Assembly: GCA_035512595.1 (NCBI GenBank)
Contig: DATKDU010000236.1
Location: 1-16,336, forward strand
From: DATKDU01 sp035512595
GTDB taxonomy: Bacteria; Planctomycetota; Planctomycetia; Pirellulales; Pirellulaceae
Direction of reading: 5' to 3'
Length of the DNA stretch: 16,336 bases
This document shows, piece after piece, positions 1-6,778 of the stretch. The notes below the pieces were generated by a model, which was not told where the DNA came from, searched no databases, and worked only from the letters and a program-made list of their open reading frames with translations. Position 1 is the stretch's first letter. The number at the start of each line of letters is the position of its first letter. The position numbers and the translations under genes were made by a program.

Positions 1-147
1 CTTGGGGCCTTCCGCCAGCGGCTTGAAGCGAGCGACCGGCATCGGCCGCATCGGCGTATGTGACCAAGGGGCTGTGTCCCGAGCGAGAACCTCTCCGACG
101 TCGAGACCAAATAGGATCAAGAGCAATCCGACGGCAGCGCGATTCAT
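1..147 (-). CDS. 5' end of a secreted protein of unknown function (runs off the left edge)
   Basis: An open frame of 49 codons begins with ATG at 147 and runs off the window edge. The N-terminus (MNRAAVGLLLILFGLDVGEV) is a short basic start followed by a hydrophobic stretch, then LARD, which looks like a signal peptide with a cleavage site near residues 20-23. A good ribosome binding site (GAGAGGAG) lies about 5 nt before the ATG, which fixes the start. Residues 24-49 (Trp, several Met-Pro and Arg-Pro pairs) match no family I recognise. The 196-aa gene lies upstream on the same strand 71 bp away, so the two may be cotranscribed. Only the signal peptide can be judged; function is unknown. Confidence 0.6.
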   Translation of the reverse strand, partial: MNRAAVGLLLILFGLDVGEVLARDTAPWSHTPMRPMPVARFKPLAEGPK

Positions 148-218
148 TGTTGCTCCTCTCAAAAATGAAACTCGTGTCAGGCCCCCGGCTTCCCAAGCTT
201 CAGCCGTCGGTTGGGCTG

Positions 219-809
219 CTACTGCGACGGATAGAGGCAGTCCCACTCGTGCGCGGTGGACAGGATTGGGAATCCATCGAGCTTTGGACAGTCTTCTTTT
301 GCAACTCTGTGAGCCGACCCGATCAGTTCGTTGAAGCGAGCCACCACAAGATGCTCGGTTATCTCTCCTGCGAGTCTGACACCGAGCGGCTGCTTCTCGT
401 CACAATACAAGGAGCCAAATGCCTGTTGAACCGCTTCCATTCCGGTAAGTGTGAACTCCGCCGTTTCGTGGTCCCAAGGCGTGAGCCAATCCGTGTTCCA
501 CGTTAGGTCCCAAATATCTCCGCCCTTTTCGTACGCGAAGCCATTGAAATACCAGCGGTCGGGGTTAATGGTGAACCCGTTCATTTCGAAGTACATGGCA
601 CCAATCGGGCTGTTTCGGCTAGCGGCAGTGAAAAAGTCGGAGATAAACTCAGCAGCGTCATCGAGATGGTGGAGAAAATCATGACCGAGTATTGCATGGT
701 ATGGTGTTTCCTTGATGGAACGAAGGCCGTCTTCCAGCAAGCGGATACATTCGTGAAGCTTTCCATGCGGGACCGAAAGGCCGAACATTGAGTTAACGAC
801 GCCCGTCAT
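219..809 (-). CDS. Hypothetical protein, 196 aa, no recognised family
   Basis: A 196-aa soluble protein with no signal peptide or membrane segment. Its composition is typical of a real globular protein: rich in Trp, Phe, His and acidic residues. Trp clusters occur at about residues 86-112 (the stretch holding DRWYFNGF and DIWDLTWNTDWLTPWDHE). An N-terminal helical part (about 15-65) contains several His and Asp residues (HAILGHDFLHHLDDA). I do not recognise the family and assign no function. The start is the first ATG of the frame; a weak GAGAAAG lies upstream. A second in-frame Met at residue 8 is possible. A GCCTAAC heptamer resembling an integron attC core lies at 841-847, 31 nt before the start (see findings), but evidence for a gene cassette is thin. 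Confidence 0.7.
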   Translation of the reverse strand: MTGVVNSMFGLSVPHGKLHECIRLLEDGLRSIKETPYHAILGHDFLHHLDDAAEFISDFFTAASRNSPIGAMYFEMNGFTINPDRWYFNGFAYEKGGDIWDLTWNTDWLTPWDHETAEFTLTGMEAVQQAFGSLYCDEKQPLGVRLAGEITEHLVVARFNELIGSAHRVAKEDCPKLDGFPILSTAHEWDCLYPSQ

Positions 810-902
810 GAATGTACTTTCTCGGTCAGCAACCCTTGCTGCCTAACGCGGAAATTAGACGCCTGGGCAAGCCCGATTATTGGCTGAAAAGTTATCGACG
901 CC

Positions 903-1703
903 CTACTTCCCCAACTCCGCCGGTGCTTTCGTCGTCGTCTCTCCCGTCCCCGCCCACTCCACGCACCGCACAAGCAGCGTCTGGAAGCCCGCGCTCTTCA
1001 TCGCCTCGACGTCGTGCCCCAGGGCGTTCTGGCAGACGCGACCTTTGCCGAACTTGTTGACCCACACCATCGGCTCGTCCTTGCCCGTGTTCTTGGGGTC
1101 CTTCGACAGATCGGAATACGCCGTCACCAGCACCTCGCTCCCCTCGGTGATCAGCGAATTCTGGTACAGCTCGTCGCGGCCGTGGTTGAAGGACTTGATG
1201 CCGCGGGTGATCGGGTGCTCCTTCTGCGTCTTGACCGTGAACTCGTGCATCTTGCCGTGGTGCCCCTGCTTGCGCCAGCCGCCGGCAGTCACCTTTTCAA
1301 ACAACTTGTCGAACTCGCCGGCGCCGGTGAAGGCGCTCGAGGCGTGGTGATAGACGACCAGCCCCTTGCCCGACTCGATCGCCTCCACGAACGCCCGCTG
1401 GTTGTCTTCGTTCCAGACGCTGTCGGCATTGTCCATCGCCCCCTTGGCCGTGTTGCGATAGTTGAAGAGCAGCACGTCGTACTTCGCCAGGTTGGCCCCG
1501 ATCAGATCGAGGCGCGGCTTTTCGGTGACGGCCACCTTGTGTCCCGCCTTGGTGAGCACTTCCTTGAGAAACGGCGTCGTCTCCTTCCAGTTGTGGCCGT
1601 GATCCCCGGTGATGATCAGCACGCTGACCGGTTTTTCGGTTTGGGCCCAGCCGGATACAGCCGAGAAGAGTACGAGAGCCAGAGTCGCCAGAGTGGTACG
1701 CAT
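903..1703 (-). CDS. Secreted ThuA-domain protein
   Basis: A 266-aa protein of the ThuA-like family (trehalose-utilisation type, class I glutamine-amidotransferase fold), which is strongly expanded in planctomycetes. Residues 1-21 form a signal peptide ending SGWAQ. The core opens with VSVLIITGDHGHNW (about 26-39), the usual first strand plus His-containing loop. It continues with DVLLFNYRN, the GKGLVVYHHASSAF nucleophile-elbow-like segment, HPITRGIKSF and the C-terminal FGKGRVCQNALGHD. The frame extends upstream to 1814. I chose ATG 1703 because it gives a clean signal peptide and is preceded by GGAGGA at 6 nt. Biochemical activity of these planctomycete ThuA proteins is not established; sugar metabolism is the usual guess. 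The gene is divergent from the nucleoside hydrolase. Confidence 0.88.
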   Translation of the reverse strand: MRTTLATLALVLFSAVSGWAQTEKPVSVLIITGDHGHNWKETTPFLKEVLTKAGHKVAVTEKPRLDLIGANLAKYDVLLFNYRNTAKGAMDNADSVWNEDNQRAFVEAIESGKGLVVYHHASSAFTGAGEFDKLFEKVTAGGWRKQGHHGKMHEFTVKTQKEHPITRGIKSFNHGRDELYQNSLITEGSEVLVTAYSDLSKDPKNTGKDEPMVWVNKFGKGRVCQNALGHDVEAMKSAGFQTLLVRCVEWAGTGETTTKAPAELGK

Positions 1704-1763
1704 GGAAGATCCTCCGCGGAGAGTCGGGATGTGCGATGCGGGCAAATGTCCGATCGGCCGCTC

Positions 1764-1771
1764 AGTATAAT
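1764..1771. promoter_or_regulatory. Overlapping -10-like hexamers between divergent genes
   Basis: The 177-bp spacer between the divergent ThuA and nucleoside hydrolase genes contains TATAAT on the plus strand (1766-1771) overlapping TATACT on the minus strand (1769-1764). The minus-strand hexamer is about 60 bp from the ThuA start. No convincing -35 is seen for either, so this is a weak candidate based on the hexamers alone. Confidence 0.25.
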
Positions 1772-1846
1772 CGCTGCGCAGTGCCAGCGGGCACCGGCCG
1801 GGCGACTTGCGCAAGGCCCCGACCTACGCCCGCGCGACCTAATCCG

Positions 1847-1853
1847 CTAAAAT
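1847..1853 (+). promoter_or_regulatory. Candidate -10 (CTAAAAT) for nucleoside hydrolase
   Basis: GCTAAAATG lies 27 nt before the ATG at 1881. It matches the GCTANAAT motif also found before the 6601, 7959 and (less exactly) 14699 genes. There is no clear -35. A short leader would result, consistent with the absence of a Shine-Dalgarno site before this start. Confidence 0.4.
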
Positions 1854-1880
1854 GCCCACTTCACTCCCTTGAGCCGCCAC

Positions 1881-2825
1881 ATGGCACGTAAAGTCATCAT
1901 CGATTGCGACCCCGGCATTGACGATGCCGTTGCGCTCACGATGGCGCTCTTCGACCCGCGGCTGGAAGTGGTCGCCGTCACGGCCGTCGAAGGGAACGTC
2001 GATGCCGATCAGGCGTCGCGCAACGTGCAGGCGATCATCGAGCGGCTCGATCCGCCGCGAATGCCGCGGACCGGCGTGGCCAGCCCCAGCGACAACCCCA
2101 GCGCTCCGTTCGCTTACCACATCCACGGCAAGGACGGCCTGGGGAACGCCGGCCTGGCGGTCTCCGAGCTGGTGCGGCAGCATCCGGCGGAAAAGCTGAT
2201 CTGCGACGAAGTGAAAGCCGCTCCCGGCGAGGTGACGGTCATCTGCCTGGGACCGCTGACCAACATGGCCCGCGCCCTGGCCCGCGATCCCCATCTTTAC
2301 ACGCAACTCGGCCGCTTGGTGATCATGGGGGGCAGCGTCAACGGCATTGGCAACGCGACGAAGTGCGCTGAGTTCAATTTTTTCAGCGATCCGGAATCGG
2401 CCCGCGAAGTGATTCGTTCGCAGGCCACCAAGACGATCATCCCGCTGGACGTTACCAGCCAGGTGACGTGGTCGCTGGGGCTGAGCGATCACCTGCCGAG
2501 CGAATCGACGCGGGCTGGGGGGCTGCTACGAAAAATCCTGCCGCACCTCTATCGCACGTACCGGCACGAGCTGGGGCTGGAGATGATCCACCTGCACGAC
2601 GCGGTGGCGATTGCCGCCGCTTTGCACCCTGAGTTGTTTGTGACGCGCGAGCTGGAAGGAGATGTAGAGACGCGGGGAGAGCTGACCCGCGGGATGACGA
2701 TCTTCGACCGTCGCCCGACGGCCGCCTCGTCCAGCGACTTGGAAGTCGCCACGGAATGCGACACGGCCGCCGTGGCGGATTGCATCGTGCGGGCCTTGGC
2801 CGAAGCGGGGCGGCTAACGGAATAG
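1881..2825 (+). CDS. Inosine-uridine-preferring nucleoside hydrolase
   Basis: A 314-aa cytosolic enzyme that cleaves the N-glycosidic bond of ribonucleosides to give base and ribose (purine/pyrimidine salvage). The family signature is complete. DCDPGIDDA at residues 8-16 supplies the Asp cluster that binds the catalytic Ca2+. VEGNVDADQASRN (37-48) follows the usual GNV...N pattern. ICLGPLTNMARAL (121-133) and CAEFNFFSDPES (162-173) are canonical. HLHDAVAIA (237-245) supplies the conserved His-Asp pair. The length is normal for the family (about 310-320). The frame could start at TTG 1869, but ATG 1881 places the first strand directly at the N-terminus, as in homologues. Substrate preference cannot be read from sequence. 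The gene is divergent from ThuA and no operon partner follows. Confidence 0.95.
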   Translation: MARKVIIDCDPGIDDAVALTMALFDPRLEVVAVTAVEGNVDADQASRNVQAIIERLDPPRMPRTGVASPSDNPSAPFAYHIHGKDGLGNAGLAVSELVRQHPAEKLICDEVKAAPGEVTVICLGPLTNMARALARDPHLYTQLGRLVIMGGSVNGIGNATKCAEFNFFSDPESAREVIRSQATKTIIPLDVTSQVTWSLGLSDHLPSESTRAGGLLRKILPHLYRTYRHELGLEMIHLHDAVAIAAALHPELFVTRELEGDVETRGELTRGMTIFDRRPTAASSSDLEVATECDTAAVADCIVRALAEAGRLTE

Positions 2826-2949
2826 GCGGCGTTGATGAGATACATTGCGCGTGTCCGCAAGAACCGGCTGCCGGATGTAAAAATTCCGTAAACTTTGCGG
2901 GTGCTAGCCCCAAAATCCCGGCGGAGCCTTGTTGCAGCCGACCTGTTCC

Positions 2950-2978
2950 TTGACAGGAAAAACGGTCCGAATTCTACT
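2950..2978 (+). promoter_or_regulatory. Sigma70-like promoter for first cytochrome-like gene
   Basis: A perfect TTGACA (2950-2955) is followed after 17 nt by TCTACT (2973-2978, 4 of 6 to TATAAT). It would start transcription about 105 nt before the ATG at 3090. The resulting leader contains the double palindrome at 3001-3041. Confidence 0.45.
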
Positions 2979-3000
2979 GGAAGCCTGCCCGCCTGTTTGT

Positions 3001-3041
3001 GCCCACCAAGACGGTGGGCCGGCGCTCGCCAGCGTCGGCCC
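3001..3041. repeat. GC-rich double palindrome in leader of first cytochrome-like gene
   Basis: Two overlapping inverted repeats. GCCCACC (3001-3007) pairs with GGTGGGC (3013-3019) across a 5-nt loop. GGGCCGGCGCT (3016-3026) pairs with AGCGTCGGCCC (3031-3041) across 4 nt, with one G-T mismatch. The shared bases at 3016-3019 make the two hairpins mutually exclusive. It resembles REP-type intergenic palindromes. Confidence 0.6.
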
Positions 3042-3089
3042 AATCTGTGCCAGCACGGCCATCAATTTCCCCATCCGGAGGTTTGGAGC

Positions 3090-3479
3090 ATGAAAAAGAT
3101 CGTTGTCACTTTTTGTCTGGCTGCGTTTGCCGCCGCCGTTCTCGTCAGCCCGGCGCTGGCGCTCCCCCCATTCAGCAAGGAATGGACCGGCAAGTATGTC
3201 GAGGGGAACAAGAACGAAACGTTCGTGAAAGCAGTCGGCGAGGCCAAGTGCAACGTCTGCCACGACGCCGCCAGCAAGAGCAAGAAAGATAAGAACGAAT
3301 ACGGCAAGGCCGTCGGCAAATTTCTCACGAAGGCCGAATTCGACAAGGTGAAGGCCGACATGGAAGCCGCCAAAAAGTTGATTCAGGAGGGGCTCGCCAA
3401 GGCGGAAGCTGAGAAGACCGCCAGCGGCAAGACCTACGGCGATTTGCTCAAGGCCGGCTCGCTCCCCTCGGGTAGCTAG
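3090..3479 (+). CDS. Secreted small c-type-cytochrome-like protein, paralog 1
   Basis: A 129-aa exported protein with one heme c attachment motif, CNVCH at 54-58. Residues 1-24 (MKKIV...SPALA) are a signal peptide. The mature part has the family pattern LPPF..W..KYVEG (25-39), CxxCH, a Lys/Ser-rich linker, N.YGKAVGKFLTKA (69-82), a charged helix (85-112) and GKTYG..LKAG.LP (113-126). The only Met in the mature part is M91, which is not shared by the paralogs, so the distal ligand is unclear. The Lys-rich surface suggests contact with an acidic partner (inference). GGAG lies about 4 nt before the ATG. A sigma70-like promoter lies upstream and a strong terminator follows. It belongs to an unnamed family; function is unknown, with electron transfer or heme sensing possible. 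Confidence 0.85.
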   Translation: MKKIVVTFCLAAFAAAVLVSPALALPPFSKEWTGKYVEGNKNETFVKAVGEAKCNVCHDAASKSKKDKNEYGKAVGKFLTKAEFDKVKADMEAAKKLIQEGLAKAEAEKTASGKTYGDLLKAGSLPSGS

Positions 3480-3511
3480 TGGCAAAGGCCCGACTCCCAA
3501 TTCATAATTGA

Positions 3512-3542
3512 CCGGGCTGCCTCCGTGGCGGCCCGGTTTTTT
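3512..3542 (+). terminator. Rho-independent terminator after paralog 1
   Basis: The stem CCGGGCTGCC (3512-3521) pairs with GGCGGCCCGG (3527-3536) across a 5-nt loop with one G-T wobble, followed directly by six T. It lies 32 bp after the stop of the first cytochrome-like gene, so the three paralogs are probably not a simple single transcript. Confidence 0.85.
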
Positions 3543-3611
3543 GTTGCGCTGGAGCGAGGTCGATCGCGTGCCGGCGCTGATGATCTCGCTTCACCTGAGG
3601 AGCTTGCGAAG

Positions 3612-3998
3612 ATGAGAATGCAAATGGTGACACGATCCGTCGTGGTCCTGACCCTGGTGCTGCTGGCCCTTCCCGCCATCGCACTGCCGCCCTTTAGCCT
3701 CCAGTGGAAGGGGAAATACGTGGAGGGAAGCAAAGACGATGCGTTCAAGAGAGCGGTGACGACGGCCAACTGCAACGTCTGCCACGACCCCAACAGCAAA
3801 AGCAAGAAAGACCACAATCCCTACGGCAAGGCGGTCAAGAAATACCTGACCAAGGCGGATTACGACAAGATCAAGACCGATCTCGACGCGGCCAAGAAAT
3901 ACATTCTGGAAGGTCTCGACAAAGCCGAGGGCGAGAAGGGGGCCGACGGAAAGACCTACGGCGAGAAGCTCAAGGAAGGGAAGCTGCCGGGGGCCTAG
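3612..3998 (+). CDS. Secreted small c-type-cytochrome-like protein, paralog 2
   Basis: A 128-aa exported protein that aligns with paralog 1 with no gaps: CNVCH again at 54-58, YGK at 71-73, KTYG at 114-117. Residues 1-24 (MRMQMVTRSVVVLTLVLLAL then PAIA) are the signal peptide. The mature protein contains no Met at all, and its only extra His is H68, not conserved in the paralogs, so canonical His/Met ligation is not possible. The frame is open from 3525. I chose ATG 3612 because it reproduces the paralog numbering exactly and has GAGGAG 9 nt upstream; Met codons at 3618 and 3624 are alternatives. The gene sits between the terminator of paralog 1 and two palindromes. Confidence 0.85.
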   Translation: MRMQMVTRSVVVLTLVLLALPAIALPPFSLQWKGKYVEGSKDDAFKRAVTTANCNVCHDPNSKSKKDHNPYGKAVKKYLTKADYDKIKTDLDAAKKYILEGLDKAEGEKGADGKTYGEKLKEGKLPGA

Positions 3999-4006
3999 TG
4001 TTTGTA

Positions 4007-4029
4007 GGGCACCCGCTCCGCGAGTGCCC
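4007..4029. repeat. GC-rich palindrome after paralog 2
   Basis: GGGCACCCGC (4007-4016) faces GCGAGTGCCC (4020-4029) across a 3-nt loop, nine pairs with one C-A mismatch. It starts 8 nt after the stop and lacks a T tract, so it may stabilise a 3' end rather than terminate. Its sequence is clearly related to the palindrome at 4093-4115. Confidence 0.55.
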
Positions 4030-4092
4030 AATGGGACTCGATGAAGCCGTTGATACGGGATCGCAACCAATTCCCAGTTTGGGGCTCGTTTT

Positions 4093-4115
4093 GTGCACTC
4101 GCGGGGCGAGTGCAC
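4093..4115. repeat. Perfect GC-rich palindrome before paralog 3
   Basis: GTGCACTCGC (4093-4102), loop GGG, GCGAGTGCAC (4106-4115): a perfect 10-bp stem 38 bp before the third cytochrome-like gene. It shares the CACTCGC / GCGAGTG core with the 4007-4029 element, so the two are copies of one palindromic family. Confidence 0.6.
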
Positions 4116-4153
4116 TACGCCAATGACCAATGGATGACGTCAGGAACGCTGCG

Positions 4154-4564
4154 ATGAAGAAGGTATTGCTTGGTTTCTGCGTGGCGGCCTTCTTCATCGC
4201 CTGCCTCGCGGCGCCGGCAGAGGCCATCGCTCCCTTCGGCCTCCGCTGGCGGCAGAAATACCTGACCGGCAACAAGAACGAGGAGTTCGTCAAAGCGGCG
4301 CGCGCCGCCAACTGCAAGATCTGTCATTTGGCCACCGACAAGGAGAACAAGGAGAACAACGACTACGGCAAGGTGGTCGGCAAATTTCTCACCAAGGCCG
4401 AGTTCGAGAAGCTCAATACCAACATCGAGGCCTCCAAGAAGTACATCCTGGAGGGACTCGAAAAGGCCGAGGCCGAGAAAGCGGCCGACGGCACGACCTA
4501 TGGCGAGCGGATCAAAGCCGGGAAATTGCCGGTGGAACAAGAGGCATCGAACGAAAAAAAATGA
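4154..4564 (+). CDS. Secreted small c-type-cytochrome-like protein, paralog 3
   Basis: A 136-aa exported protein, the most diverged of the three paralogs, with CKICH at 54-58, YGK at 71-73 and TTYG at 114-117 in gap-free register with the others. The signal peptide is MKKVLLGFCV...APAEA (1-24). The conserved LPPF becomes IAPF and the Ser/Lys linker becomes DKENKENN. A 10-residue Glu/Lys-rich tail follows the common LKAG.LP end. The mature part has no Met and only the heme-motif His. The frame is open from 4130; ATG 4154 is preferred because it begins the signal peptide, matches the paralogs and has AGGAAC upstream. The gene ends in a run of eight A just before TGA, a possible slippage site. 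No own promoter is evident. Confidence 0.83.
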   Translation: MKKVLLGFCVAAFFIACLAAPAEAIAPFGLRWRQKYLTGNKNEEFVKAARAANCKICHLATDKENKENNDYGKVVGKFLTKAEFEKLNTNIEASKKYILEGLEKAEAEKAADGTTYGERIKAGKLPVEQEASNEKK

Positions 4565-4605
4565 GTTCGGCTTTCATTCGCCGCCATTCGACGACAGAAA
4601 GGGGG

Positions 4606-4677
4606 GGGAACACTAATTCCCGCTAATCTCCACTGATGATCATCAGCGAGAATTAGTTAGTGAAGATCAGTGTTCCC
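4606..4677. repeat. Inverted repeat with 10-bp period (CACTAATCTT family)
   Basis: The outer arms GGGAACACT (4606-4614) and AGTGTTCCC (4669-4677) are perfect complements. Inside are decamers CACTAATTCC (4611-4620), CGCTAATCTC (4621-4630) and CACTGATGAT (4631-4640), followed by reverse-complement versions on the right arm. The centre is the perfect palindrome CTGATGATCATCAG. It lies between the tail-to-tail third cytochrome gene (+) and the epimerase gene (-), so it may act as a bidirectional terminator. The same unit recurs at 16145-16198. Confidence 0.7.
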
Positions 4678-4695
4678 GCTCCTCCTCCGGAAGCC

Positions 4696-5637
4696 CTATG
4701 TGACACGAAATTCGACCCGCGCCTCGAACGACCCGCCGGGGGGCAGAACACGCACGCCCGCGTCGATCCCCCGCTCAGCCAAGACAAACGCCCCCGCCAC
4801 GCAGGTGTACGGCTCGATGCAGATCGCTTCGCGGTGCGGCGGCGTGTAGACGACACATGCTCGAAAGGCTGCGTCGAAGGCCACGGTGACCGTCGCGCCG
4901 CTGGGATCGTGAATCGACGGCCGGCACCAGCCGTCCGCAAACGTCAACTCGGTGAACACGTCGTCGAACTTCATGTCGGCAAACTTCTGCCCCGCCGCAA
5001 ACTGCTCGGCGTTGTCCACCGGAAACTTCCGCCCCGTCGGCAGCATCTCGGCCAGTTCCCACCACTCACGCACCGGCAGCCGCACGAGGCACGCTCCGGC
5101 GTCTGAGCCGCCGAGCGGCAAGCGAAAATAGGGATGCGTCCCCAGTCCGCACGGCAGGGGTGCATCGCCGCAGTTTTCGCACAGGTAGTGCATCGCCAGC
5201 GATGTTCCGGCCAGCGTGTAAGTTGCCGTGATGCGAAAATCGCTCGGCCAGCGGCCTTGGAGTGATGGATCGTCTTGTGATGCGTGGAACTGCCCCACGA
5301 GGCGCGTCGGCGTTTGCTCCAGCACTCGCCACGGCCGCGTATGCACGAACCCGTGGATTGCATTGCCGCGGCCGTCCCCCGCCTCCAGCGGATACGACTT
5401 TCCCTCCCAGACGAACGTCGTGCCGGCAATCCGCCCCGGAAAGGGAAACAGAATCGGAGTGCCGCTGCCCGACGCCCGCTCCGTGCCGCGGGCAAAATTC
5501 TCCGCGGCATACAGCACCTCGACCGGCCTGCTGGCGTGCATCGCGGCAAAGCGATGGCAGTTGAAGCCCAAAGCGGGAATAATCTCGGCGACGCTGCCGG
5601 CGGCATCGTCTTTCAGGAGGATGTTTTCGAGGGTCAT
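4696..5637 (-). CDS. Aldose 1-epimerase (mutarotase) family protein
   Basis: A 313-aa cytosolic protein of the GalM-like beta-sandwich family, which interconverts alpha and beta anomers of aldoses. The key residues of the family are visible: H95 in GNAIHGFVH, H168 in GLGTHPYFRL and E275 in AICIEPYTC. These correspond to the two catalytic His and the base Glu of GalM. FPFPGRI (64-70) is the usual substrate-pocket segment with its Arg. The frame is open from 5688, but ATG 5637 matches the family N-terminus and lies 4 bp after the stop of the upstream membrane-protein gene, indicating translational coupling in one operon. Actual sugar substrate is unknown; many such proteins act on sugars other than galactose, including hexose-6-phosphates. 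Confidence 0.88.
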   Translation of the reverse strand: MTLENILLKDDAAGSVAEIIPALGFNCHRFAAMHASRPVEVLYAAENFARGTERASGSGTPILFPFPGRIAGTTFVWEGKSYPLEAGDGRGNAIHGFVHTRPWRVLEQTPTRLVGQFHASQDDPSLQGRWPSDFRITATYTLAGTSLAMHYLCENCGDAPLPCGLGTHPYFRLPLGGSDAGACLVRLPVREWWELAEMLPTGRKFPVDNAEQFAAGQKFADMKFDDVFTELTFADGWCRPSIHDPSGATVTVAFDAAFRACVVYTPPHREAICIEPYTCVAGAFVLAERGIDAGVRVLPPGGSFEARVEFRVT

Positions 5638-5641
5638 GGGG

Positions 5642-6601
5642 CTAATGCAAAGTAGCGGCGGCTGAAGTGTTGGCGGCAGGGCGCACACGGGCCAGTTGCT
5701 GGCCGGCGGTCATCAGCACGACGACCGCCACCATCAGGGCCATGACGCGGATGAGCTGGCTCCGTTCGCGCTCGCCCAGGGCAATGGCCGCCAGCTCGCG
5801 CATCAGCCACAAGGCGCCGAGCAGCCCCAGCAGGAAGCACCCGGTGGCCAGCAGGTGGCTCCCCATCAGCCGGCTTTGCATCGTCGCCGAGATGGTCCCC
5901 AGGACCCACAGGCCGACGGGCAACTGGAGCAGCGACGGGACCAGGCCGATCCAGCCCCCCCAGCGCGCCAGCCGCCCGTACTCTTCGTCGCTGCCGCCGC
6001 GGCGCTGGTGTCGCAGCGCCAGACCGAGCAGCAGAACGCCGACCATCGCCAGCGAAGCGAGCGTGAAGTGGGTCGAGAGCGAGGCCACTTCTCCGCGGGC
6101 CATCTCCTGGCGAAACAGGGCCGGGGTGACCGCTGGACCGCTAGCACCGGCATCCGACAAGCGGGCGGCGACCAGAAACAGCGGCGGAAAGTGATAGAGC
6201 AGGTTCGTAGAGGTGAACACGAGCAGGAACATGCGGACCGCGGCAACGGCCGCACTCGCGCCGGGGCGAGCCTTGCGCCACAACCAGTAACCGGCAATCA
6301 CCGCCAGCGACACGCCGAACTCGCCAATCGCCCACCTCGCCTTGTGCCCCAGCCGCTCCATCCACAGGTCGCGATAGGCGTCGTTCCACAGCATGGCGCC
6401 GAGCAAGACCCCCACGACCGCGCCGCCGAGAAGCGACCCCAGCGACCAGGTGGCCAGATAATCGGCCGCCTGGCTGGCCAGCGGGTCGCGATTGCCGCGG
6501 GCTTTCCACTCCAGCCAGATGCAGACCAGCGGACCACCGGCGGCCACGTTCGCCAGCATCAAGTGGCCGGAAAGCAGCAGAATAAACAATATTTCGAGCA
6601 A
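5642..6601 (-). CDS. Polytopic membrane protein with His-bearing helices (unknown function)
   Basis: A 319-aa inner-membrane protein with about eight hydrophobic helices (roughly 3-30, 47-72, 88-108, 117-146, 176-196, 213-240, 248-275, 284-306). Several His lie in or at the ends of helices: H13 (helix 1), H137 (helix 4), H178 (start of helix 5), H249 (start of helix 7). This spacing could bind b-type hemes, as in membrane cytochromes, but no family signature is clear enough to name it. The start is TTG at 6601, chosen because GAGGAG lies 7 nt upstream and helix 1 follows at once. A TATAAT -10 lies upstream. The gene is followed after 4 bp by the epimerase, though a functional link is not obvious. 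Confidence 0.8.
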   Translation of the reverse strand: MLEILFILLLSGHLMLANVAAGGPLVCIWLEWKARGNRDPLASQAADYLATWSLGSLLGGAVVGVLLGAMLWNDAYRDLWMERLGHKARWAIGEFGVSLAVIAGYWLWRKARPGASAAVAAVRMFLLVFTSTNLLYHFPPLFLVAARLSDAGASGPAVTPALFRQEMARGEVASLSTHFTLASLAMVGVLLLGLALRHQRRGGSDEEYGRLARWGGWIGLVPSLLQLPVGLWVLGTISATMQSRLMGSHLLATGCFLLGLLGALWLMRELAAIALGERERSQLIRVMALMVAVVVLMTAGQQLARVRPAANTSAAATLH

Positions 6602-6633
6602 GCGGCGGCTCCTCGCGTCGCGTAAAACAGAGG

Positions 6634-6641
6634 ATTATAGC
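6634..6641 (-). promoter_or_regulatory. Candidate -10 (GCTATAAT) for membrane protein/epimerase operon
   Basis: On the minus strand GCTATAAT reads from 6641 to 6634, a perfect TATAAT with the GC extension also seen upstream of 1881 and 7959. It predicts a leader of roughly 25-30 nt before the TTG start at 6601. No -35 consensus is visible. Confidence 0.5.
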
Positions 6642-6778
6642 CGCCGAGTGCCGCGATTGGTCGGCCGAAGCCATCTCGCCCCATTTCGCCCCTGGCGTTA
6701 ATCTCACGCCAGCGGCCAGGGGTCAGAAGCAAACAGCCTGGTCTTGAATTAGCTTGAATGGTGAACCGTTCGATCCAT

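Noticed and set aside
1014..1850. A 278-codon plus-strand frame opposite the ThuA gene
   Set aside because: It overlaps the well-supported ThuA gene completely, has low-complexity Val/Leu/Arg composition and no recognisable domain.
1839..2492. A 217-codon minus-strand frame opposite the nucleoside hydrolase
   Set aside because: The hydrolase on the plus strand has all catalytic motifs; the minus frame has only the composition expected of an antisense shadow.
5696..6625. A long plus-strand open frame (309 codons) opposite the membrane-protein gene
   Set aside because: It is Gln/Pro/Arg/His-rich with no family features and mirrors the minus-strand gene, which has a strong ribosome binding site, a candidate -10 and clear membrane helices. 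GC-rich DNA commonly gives such shadows.
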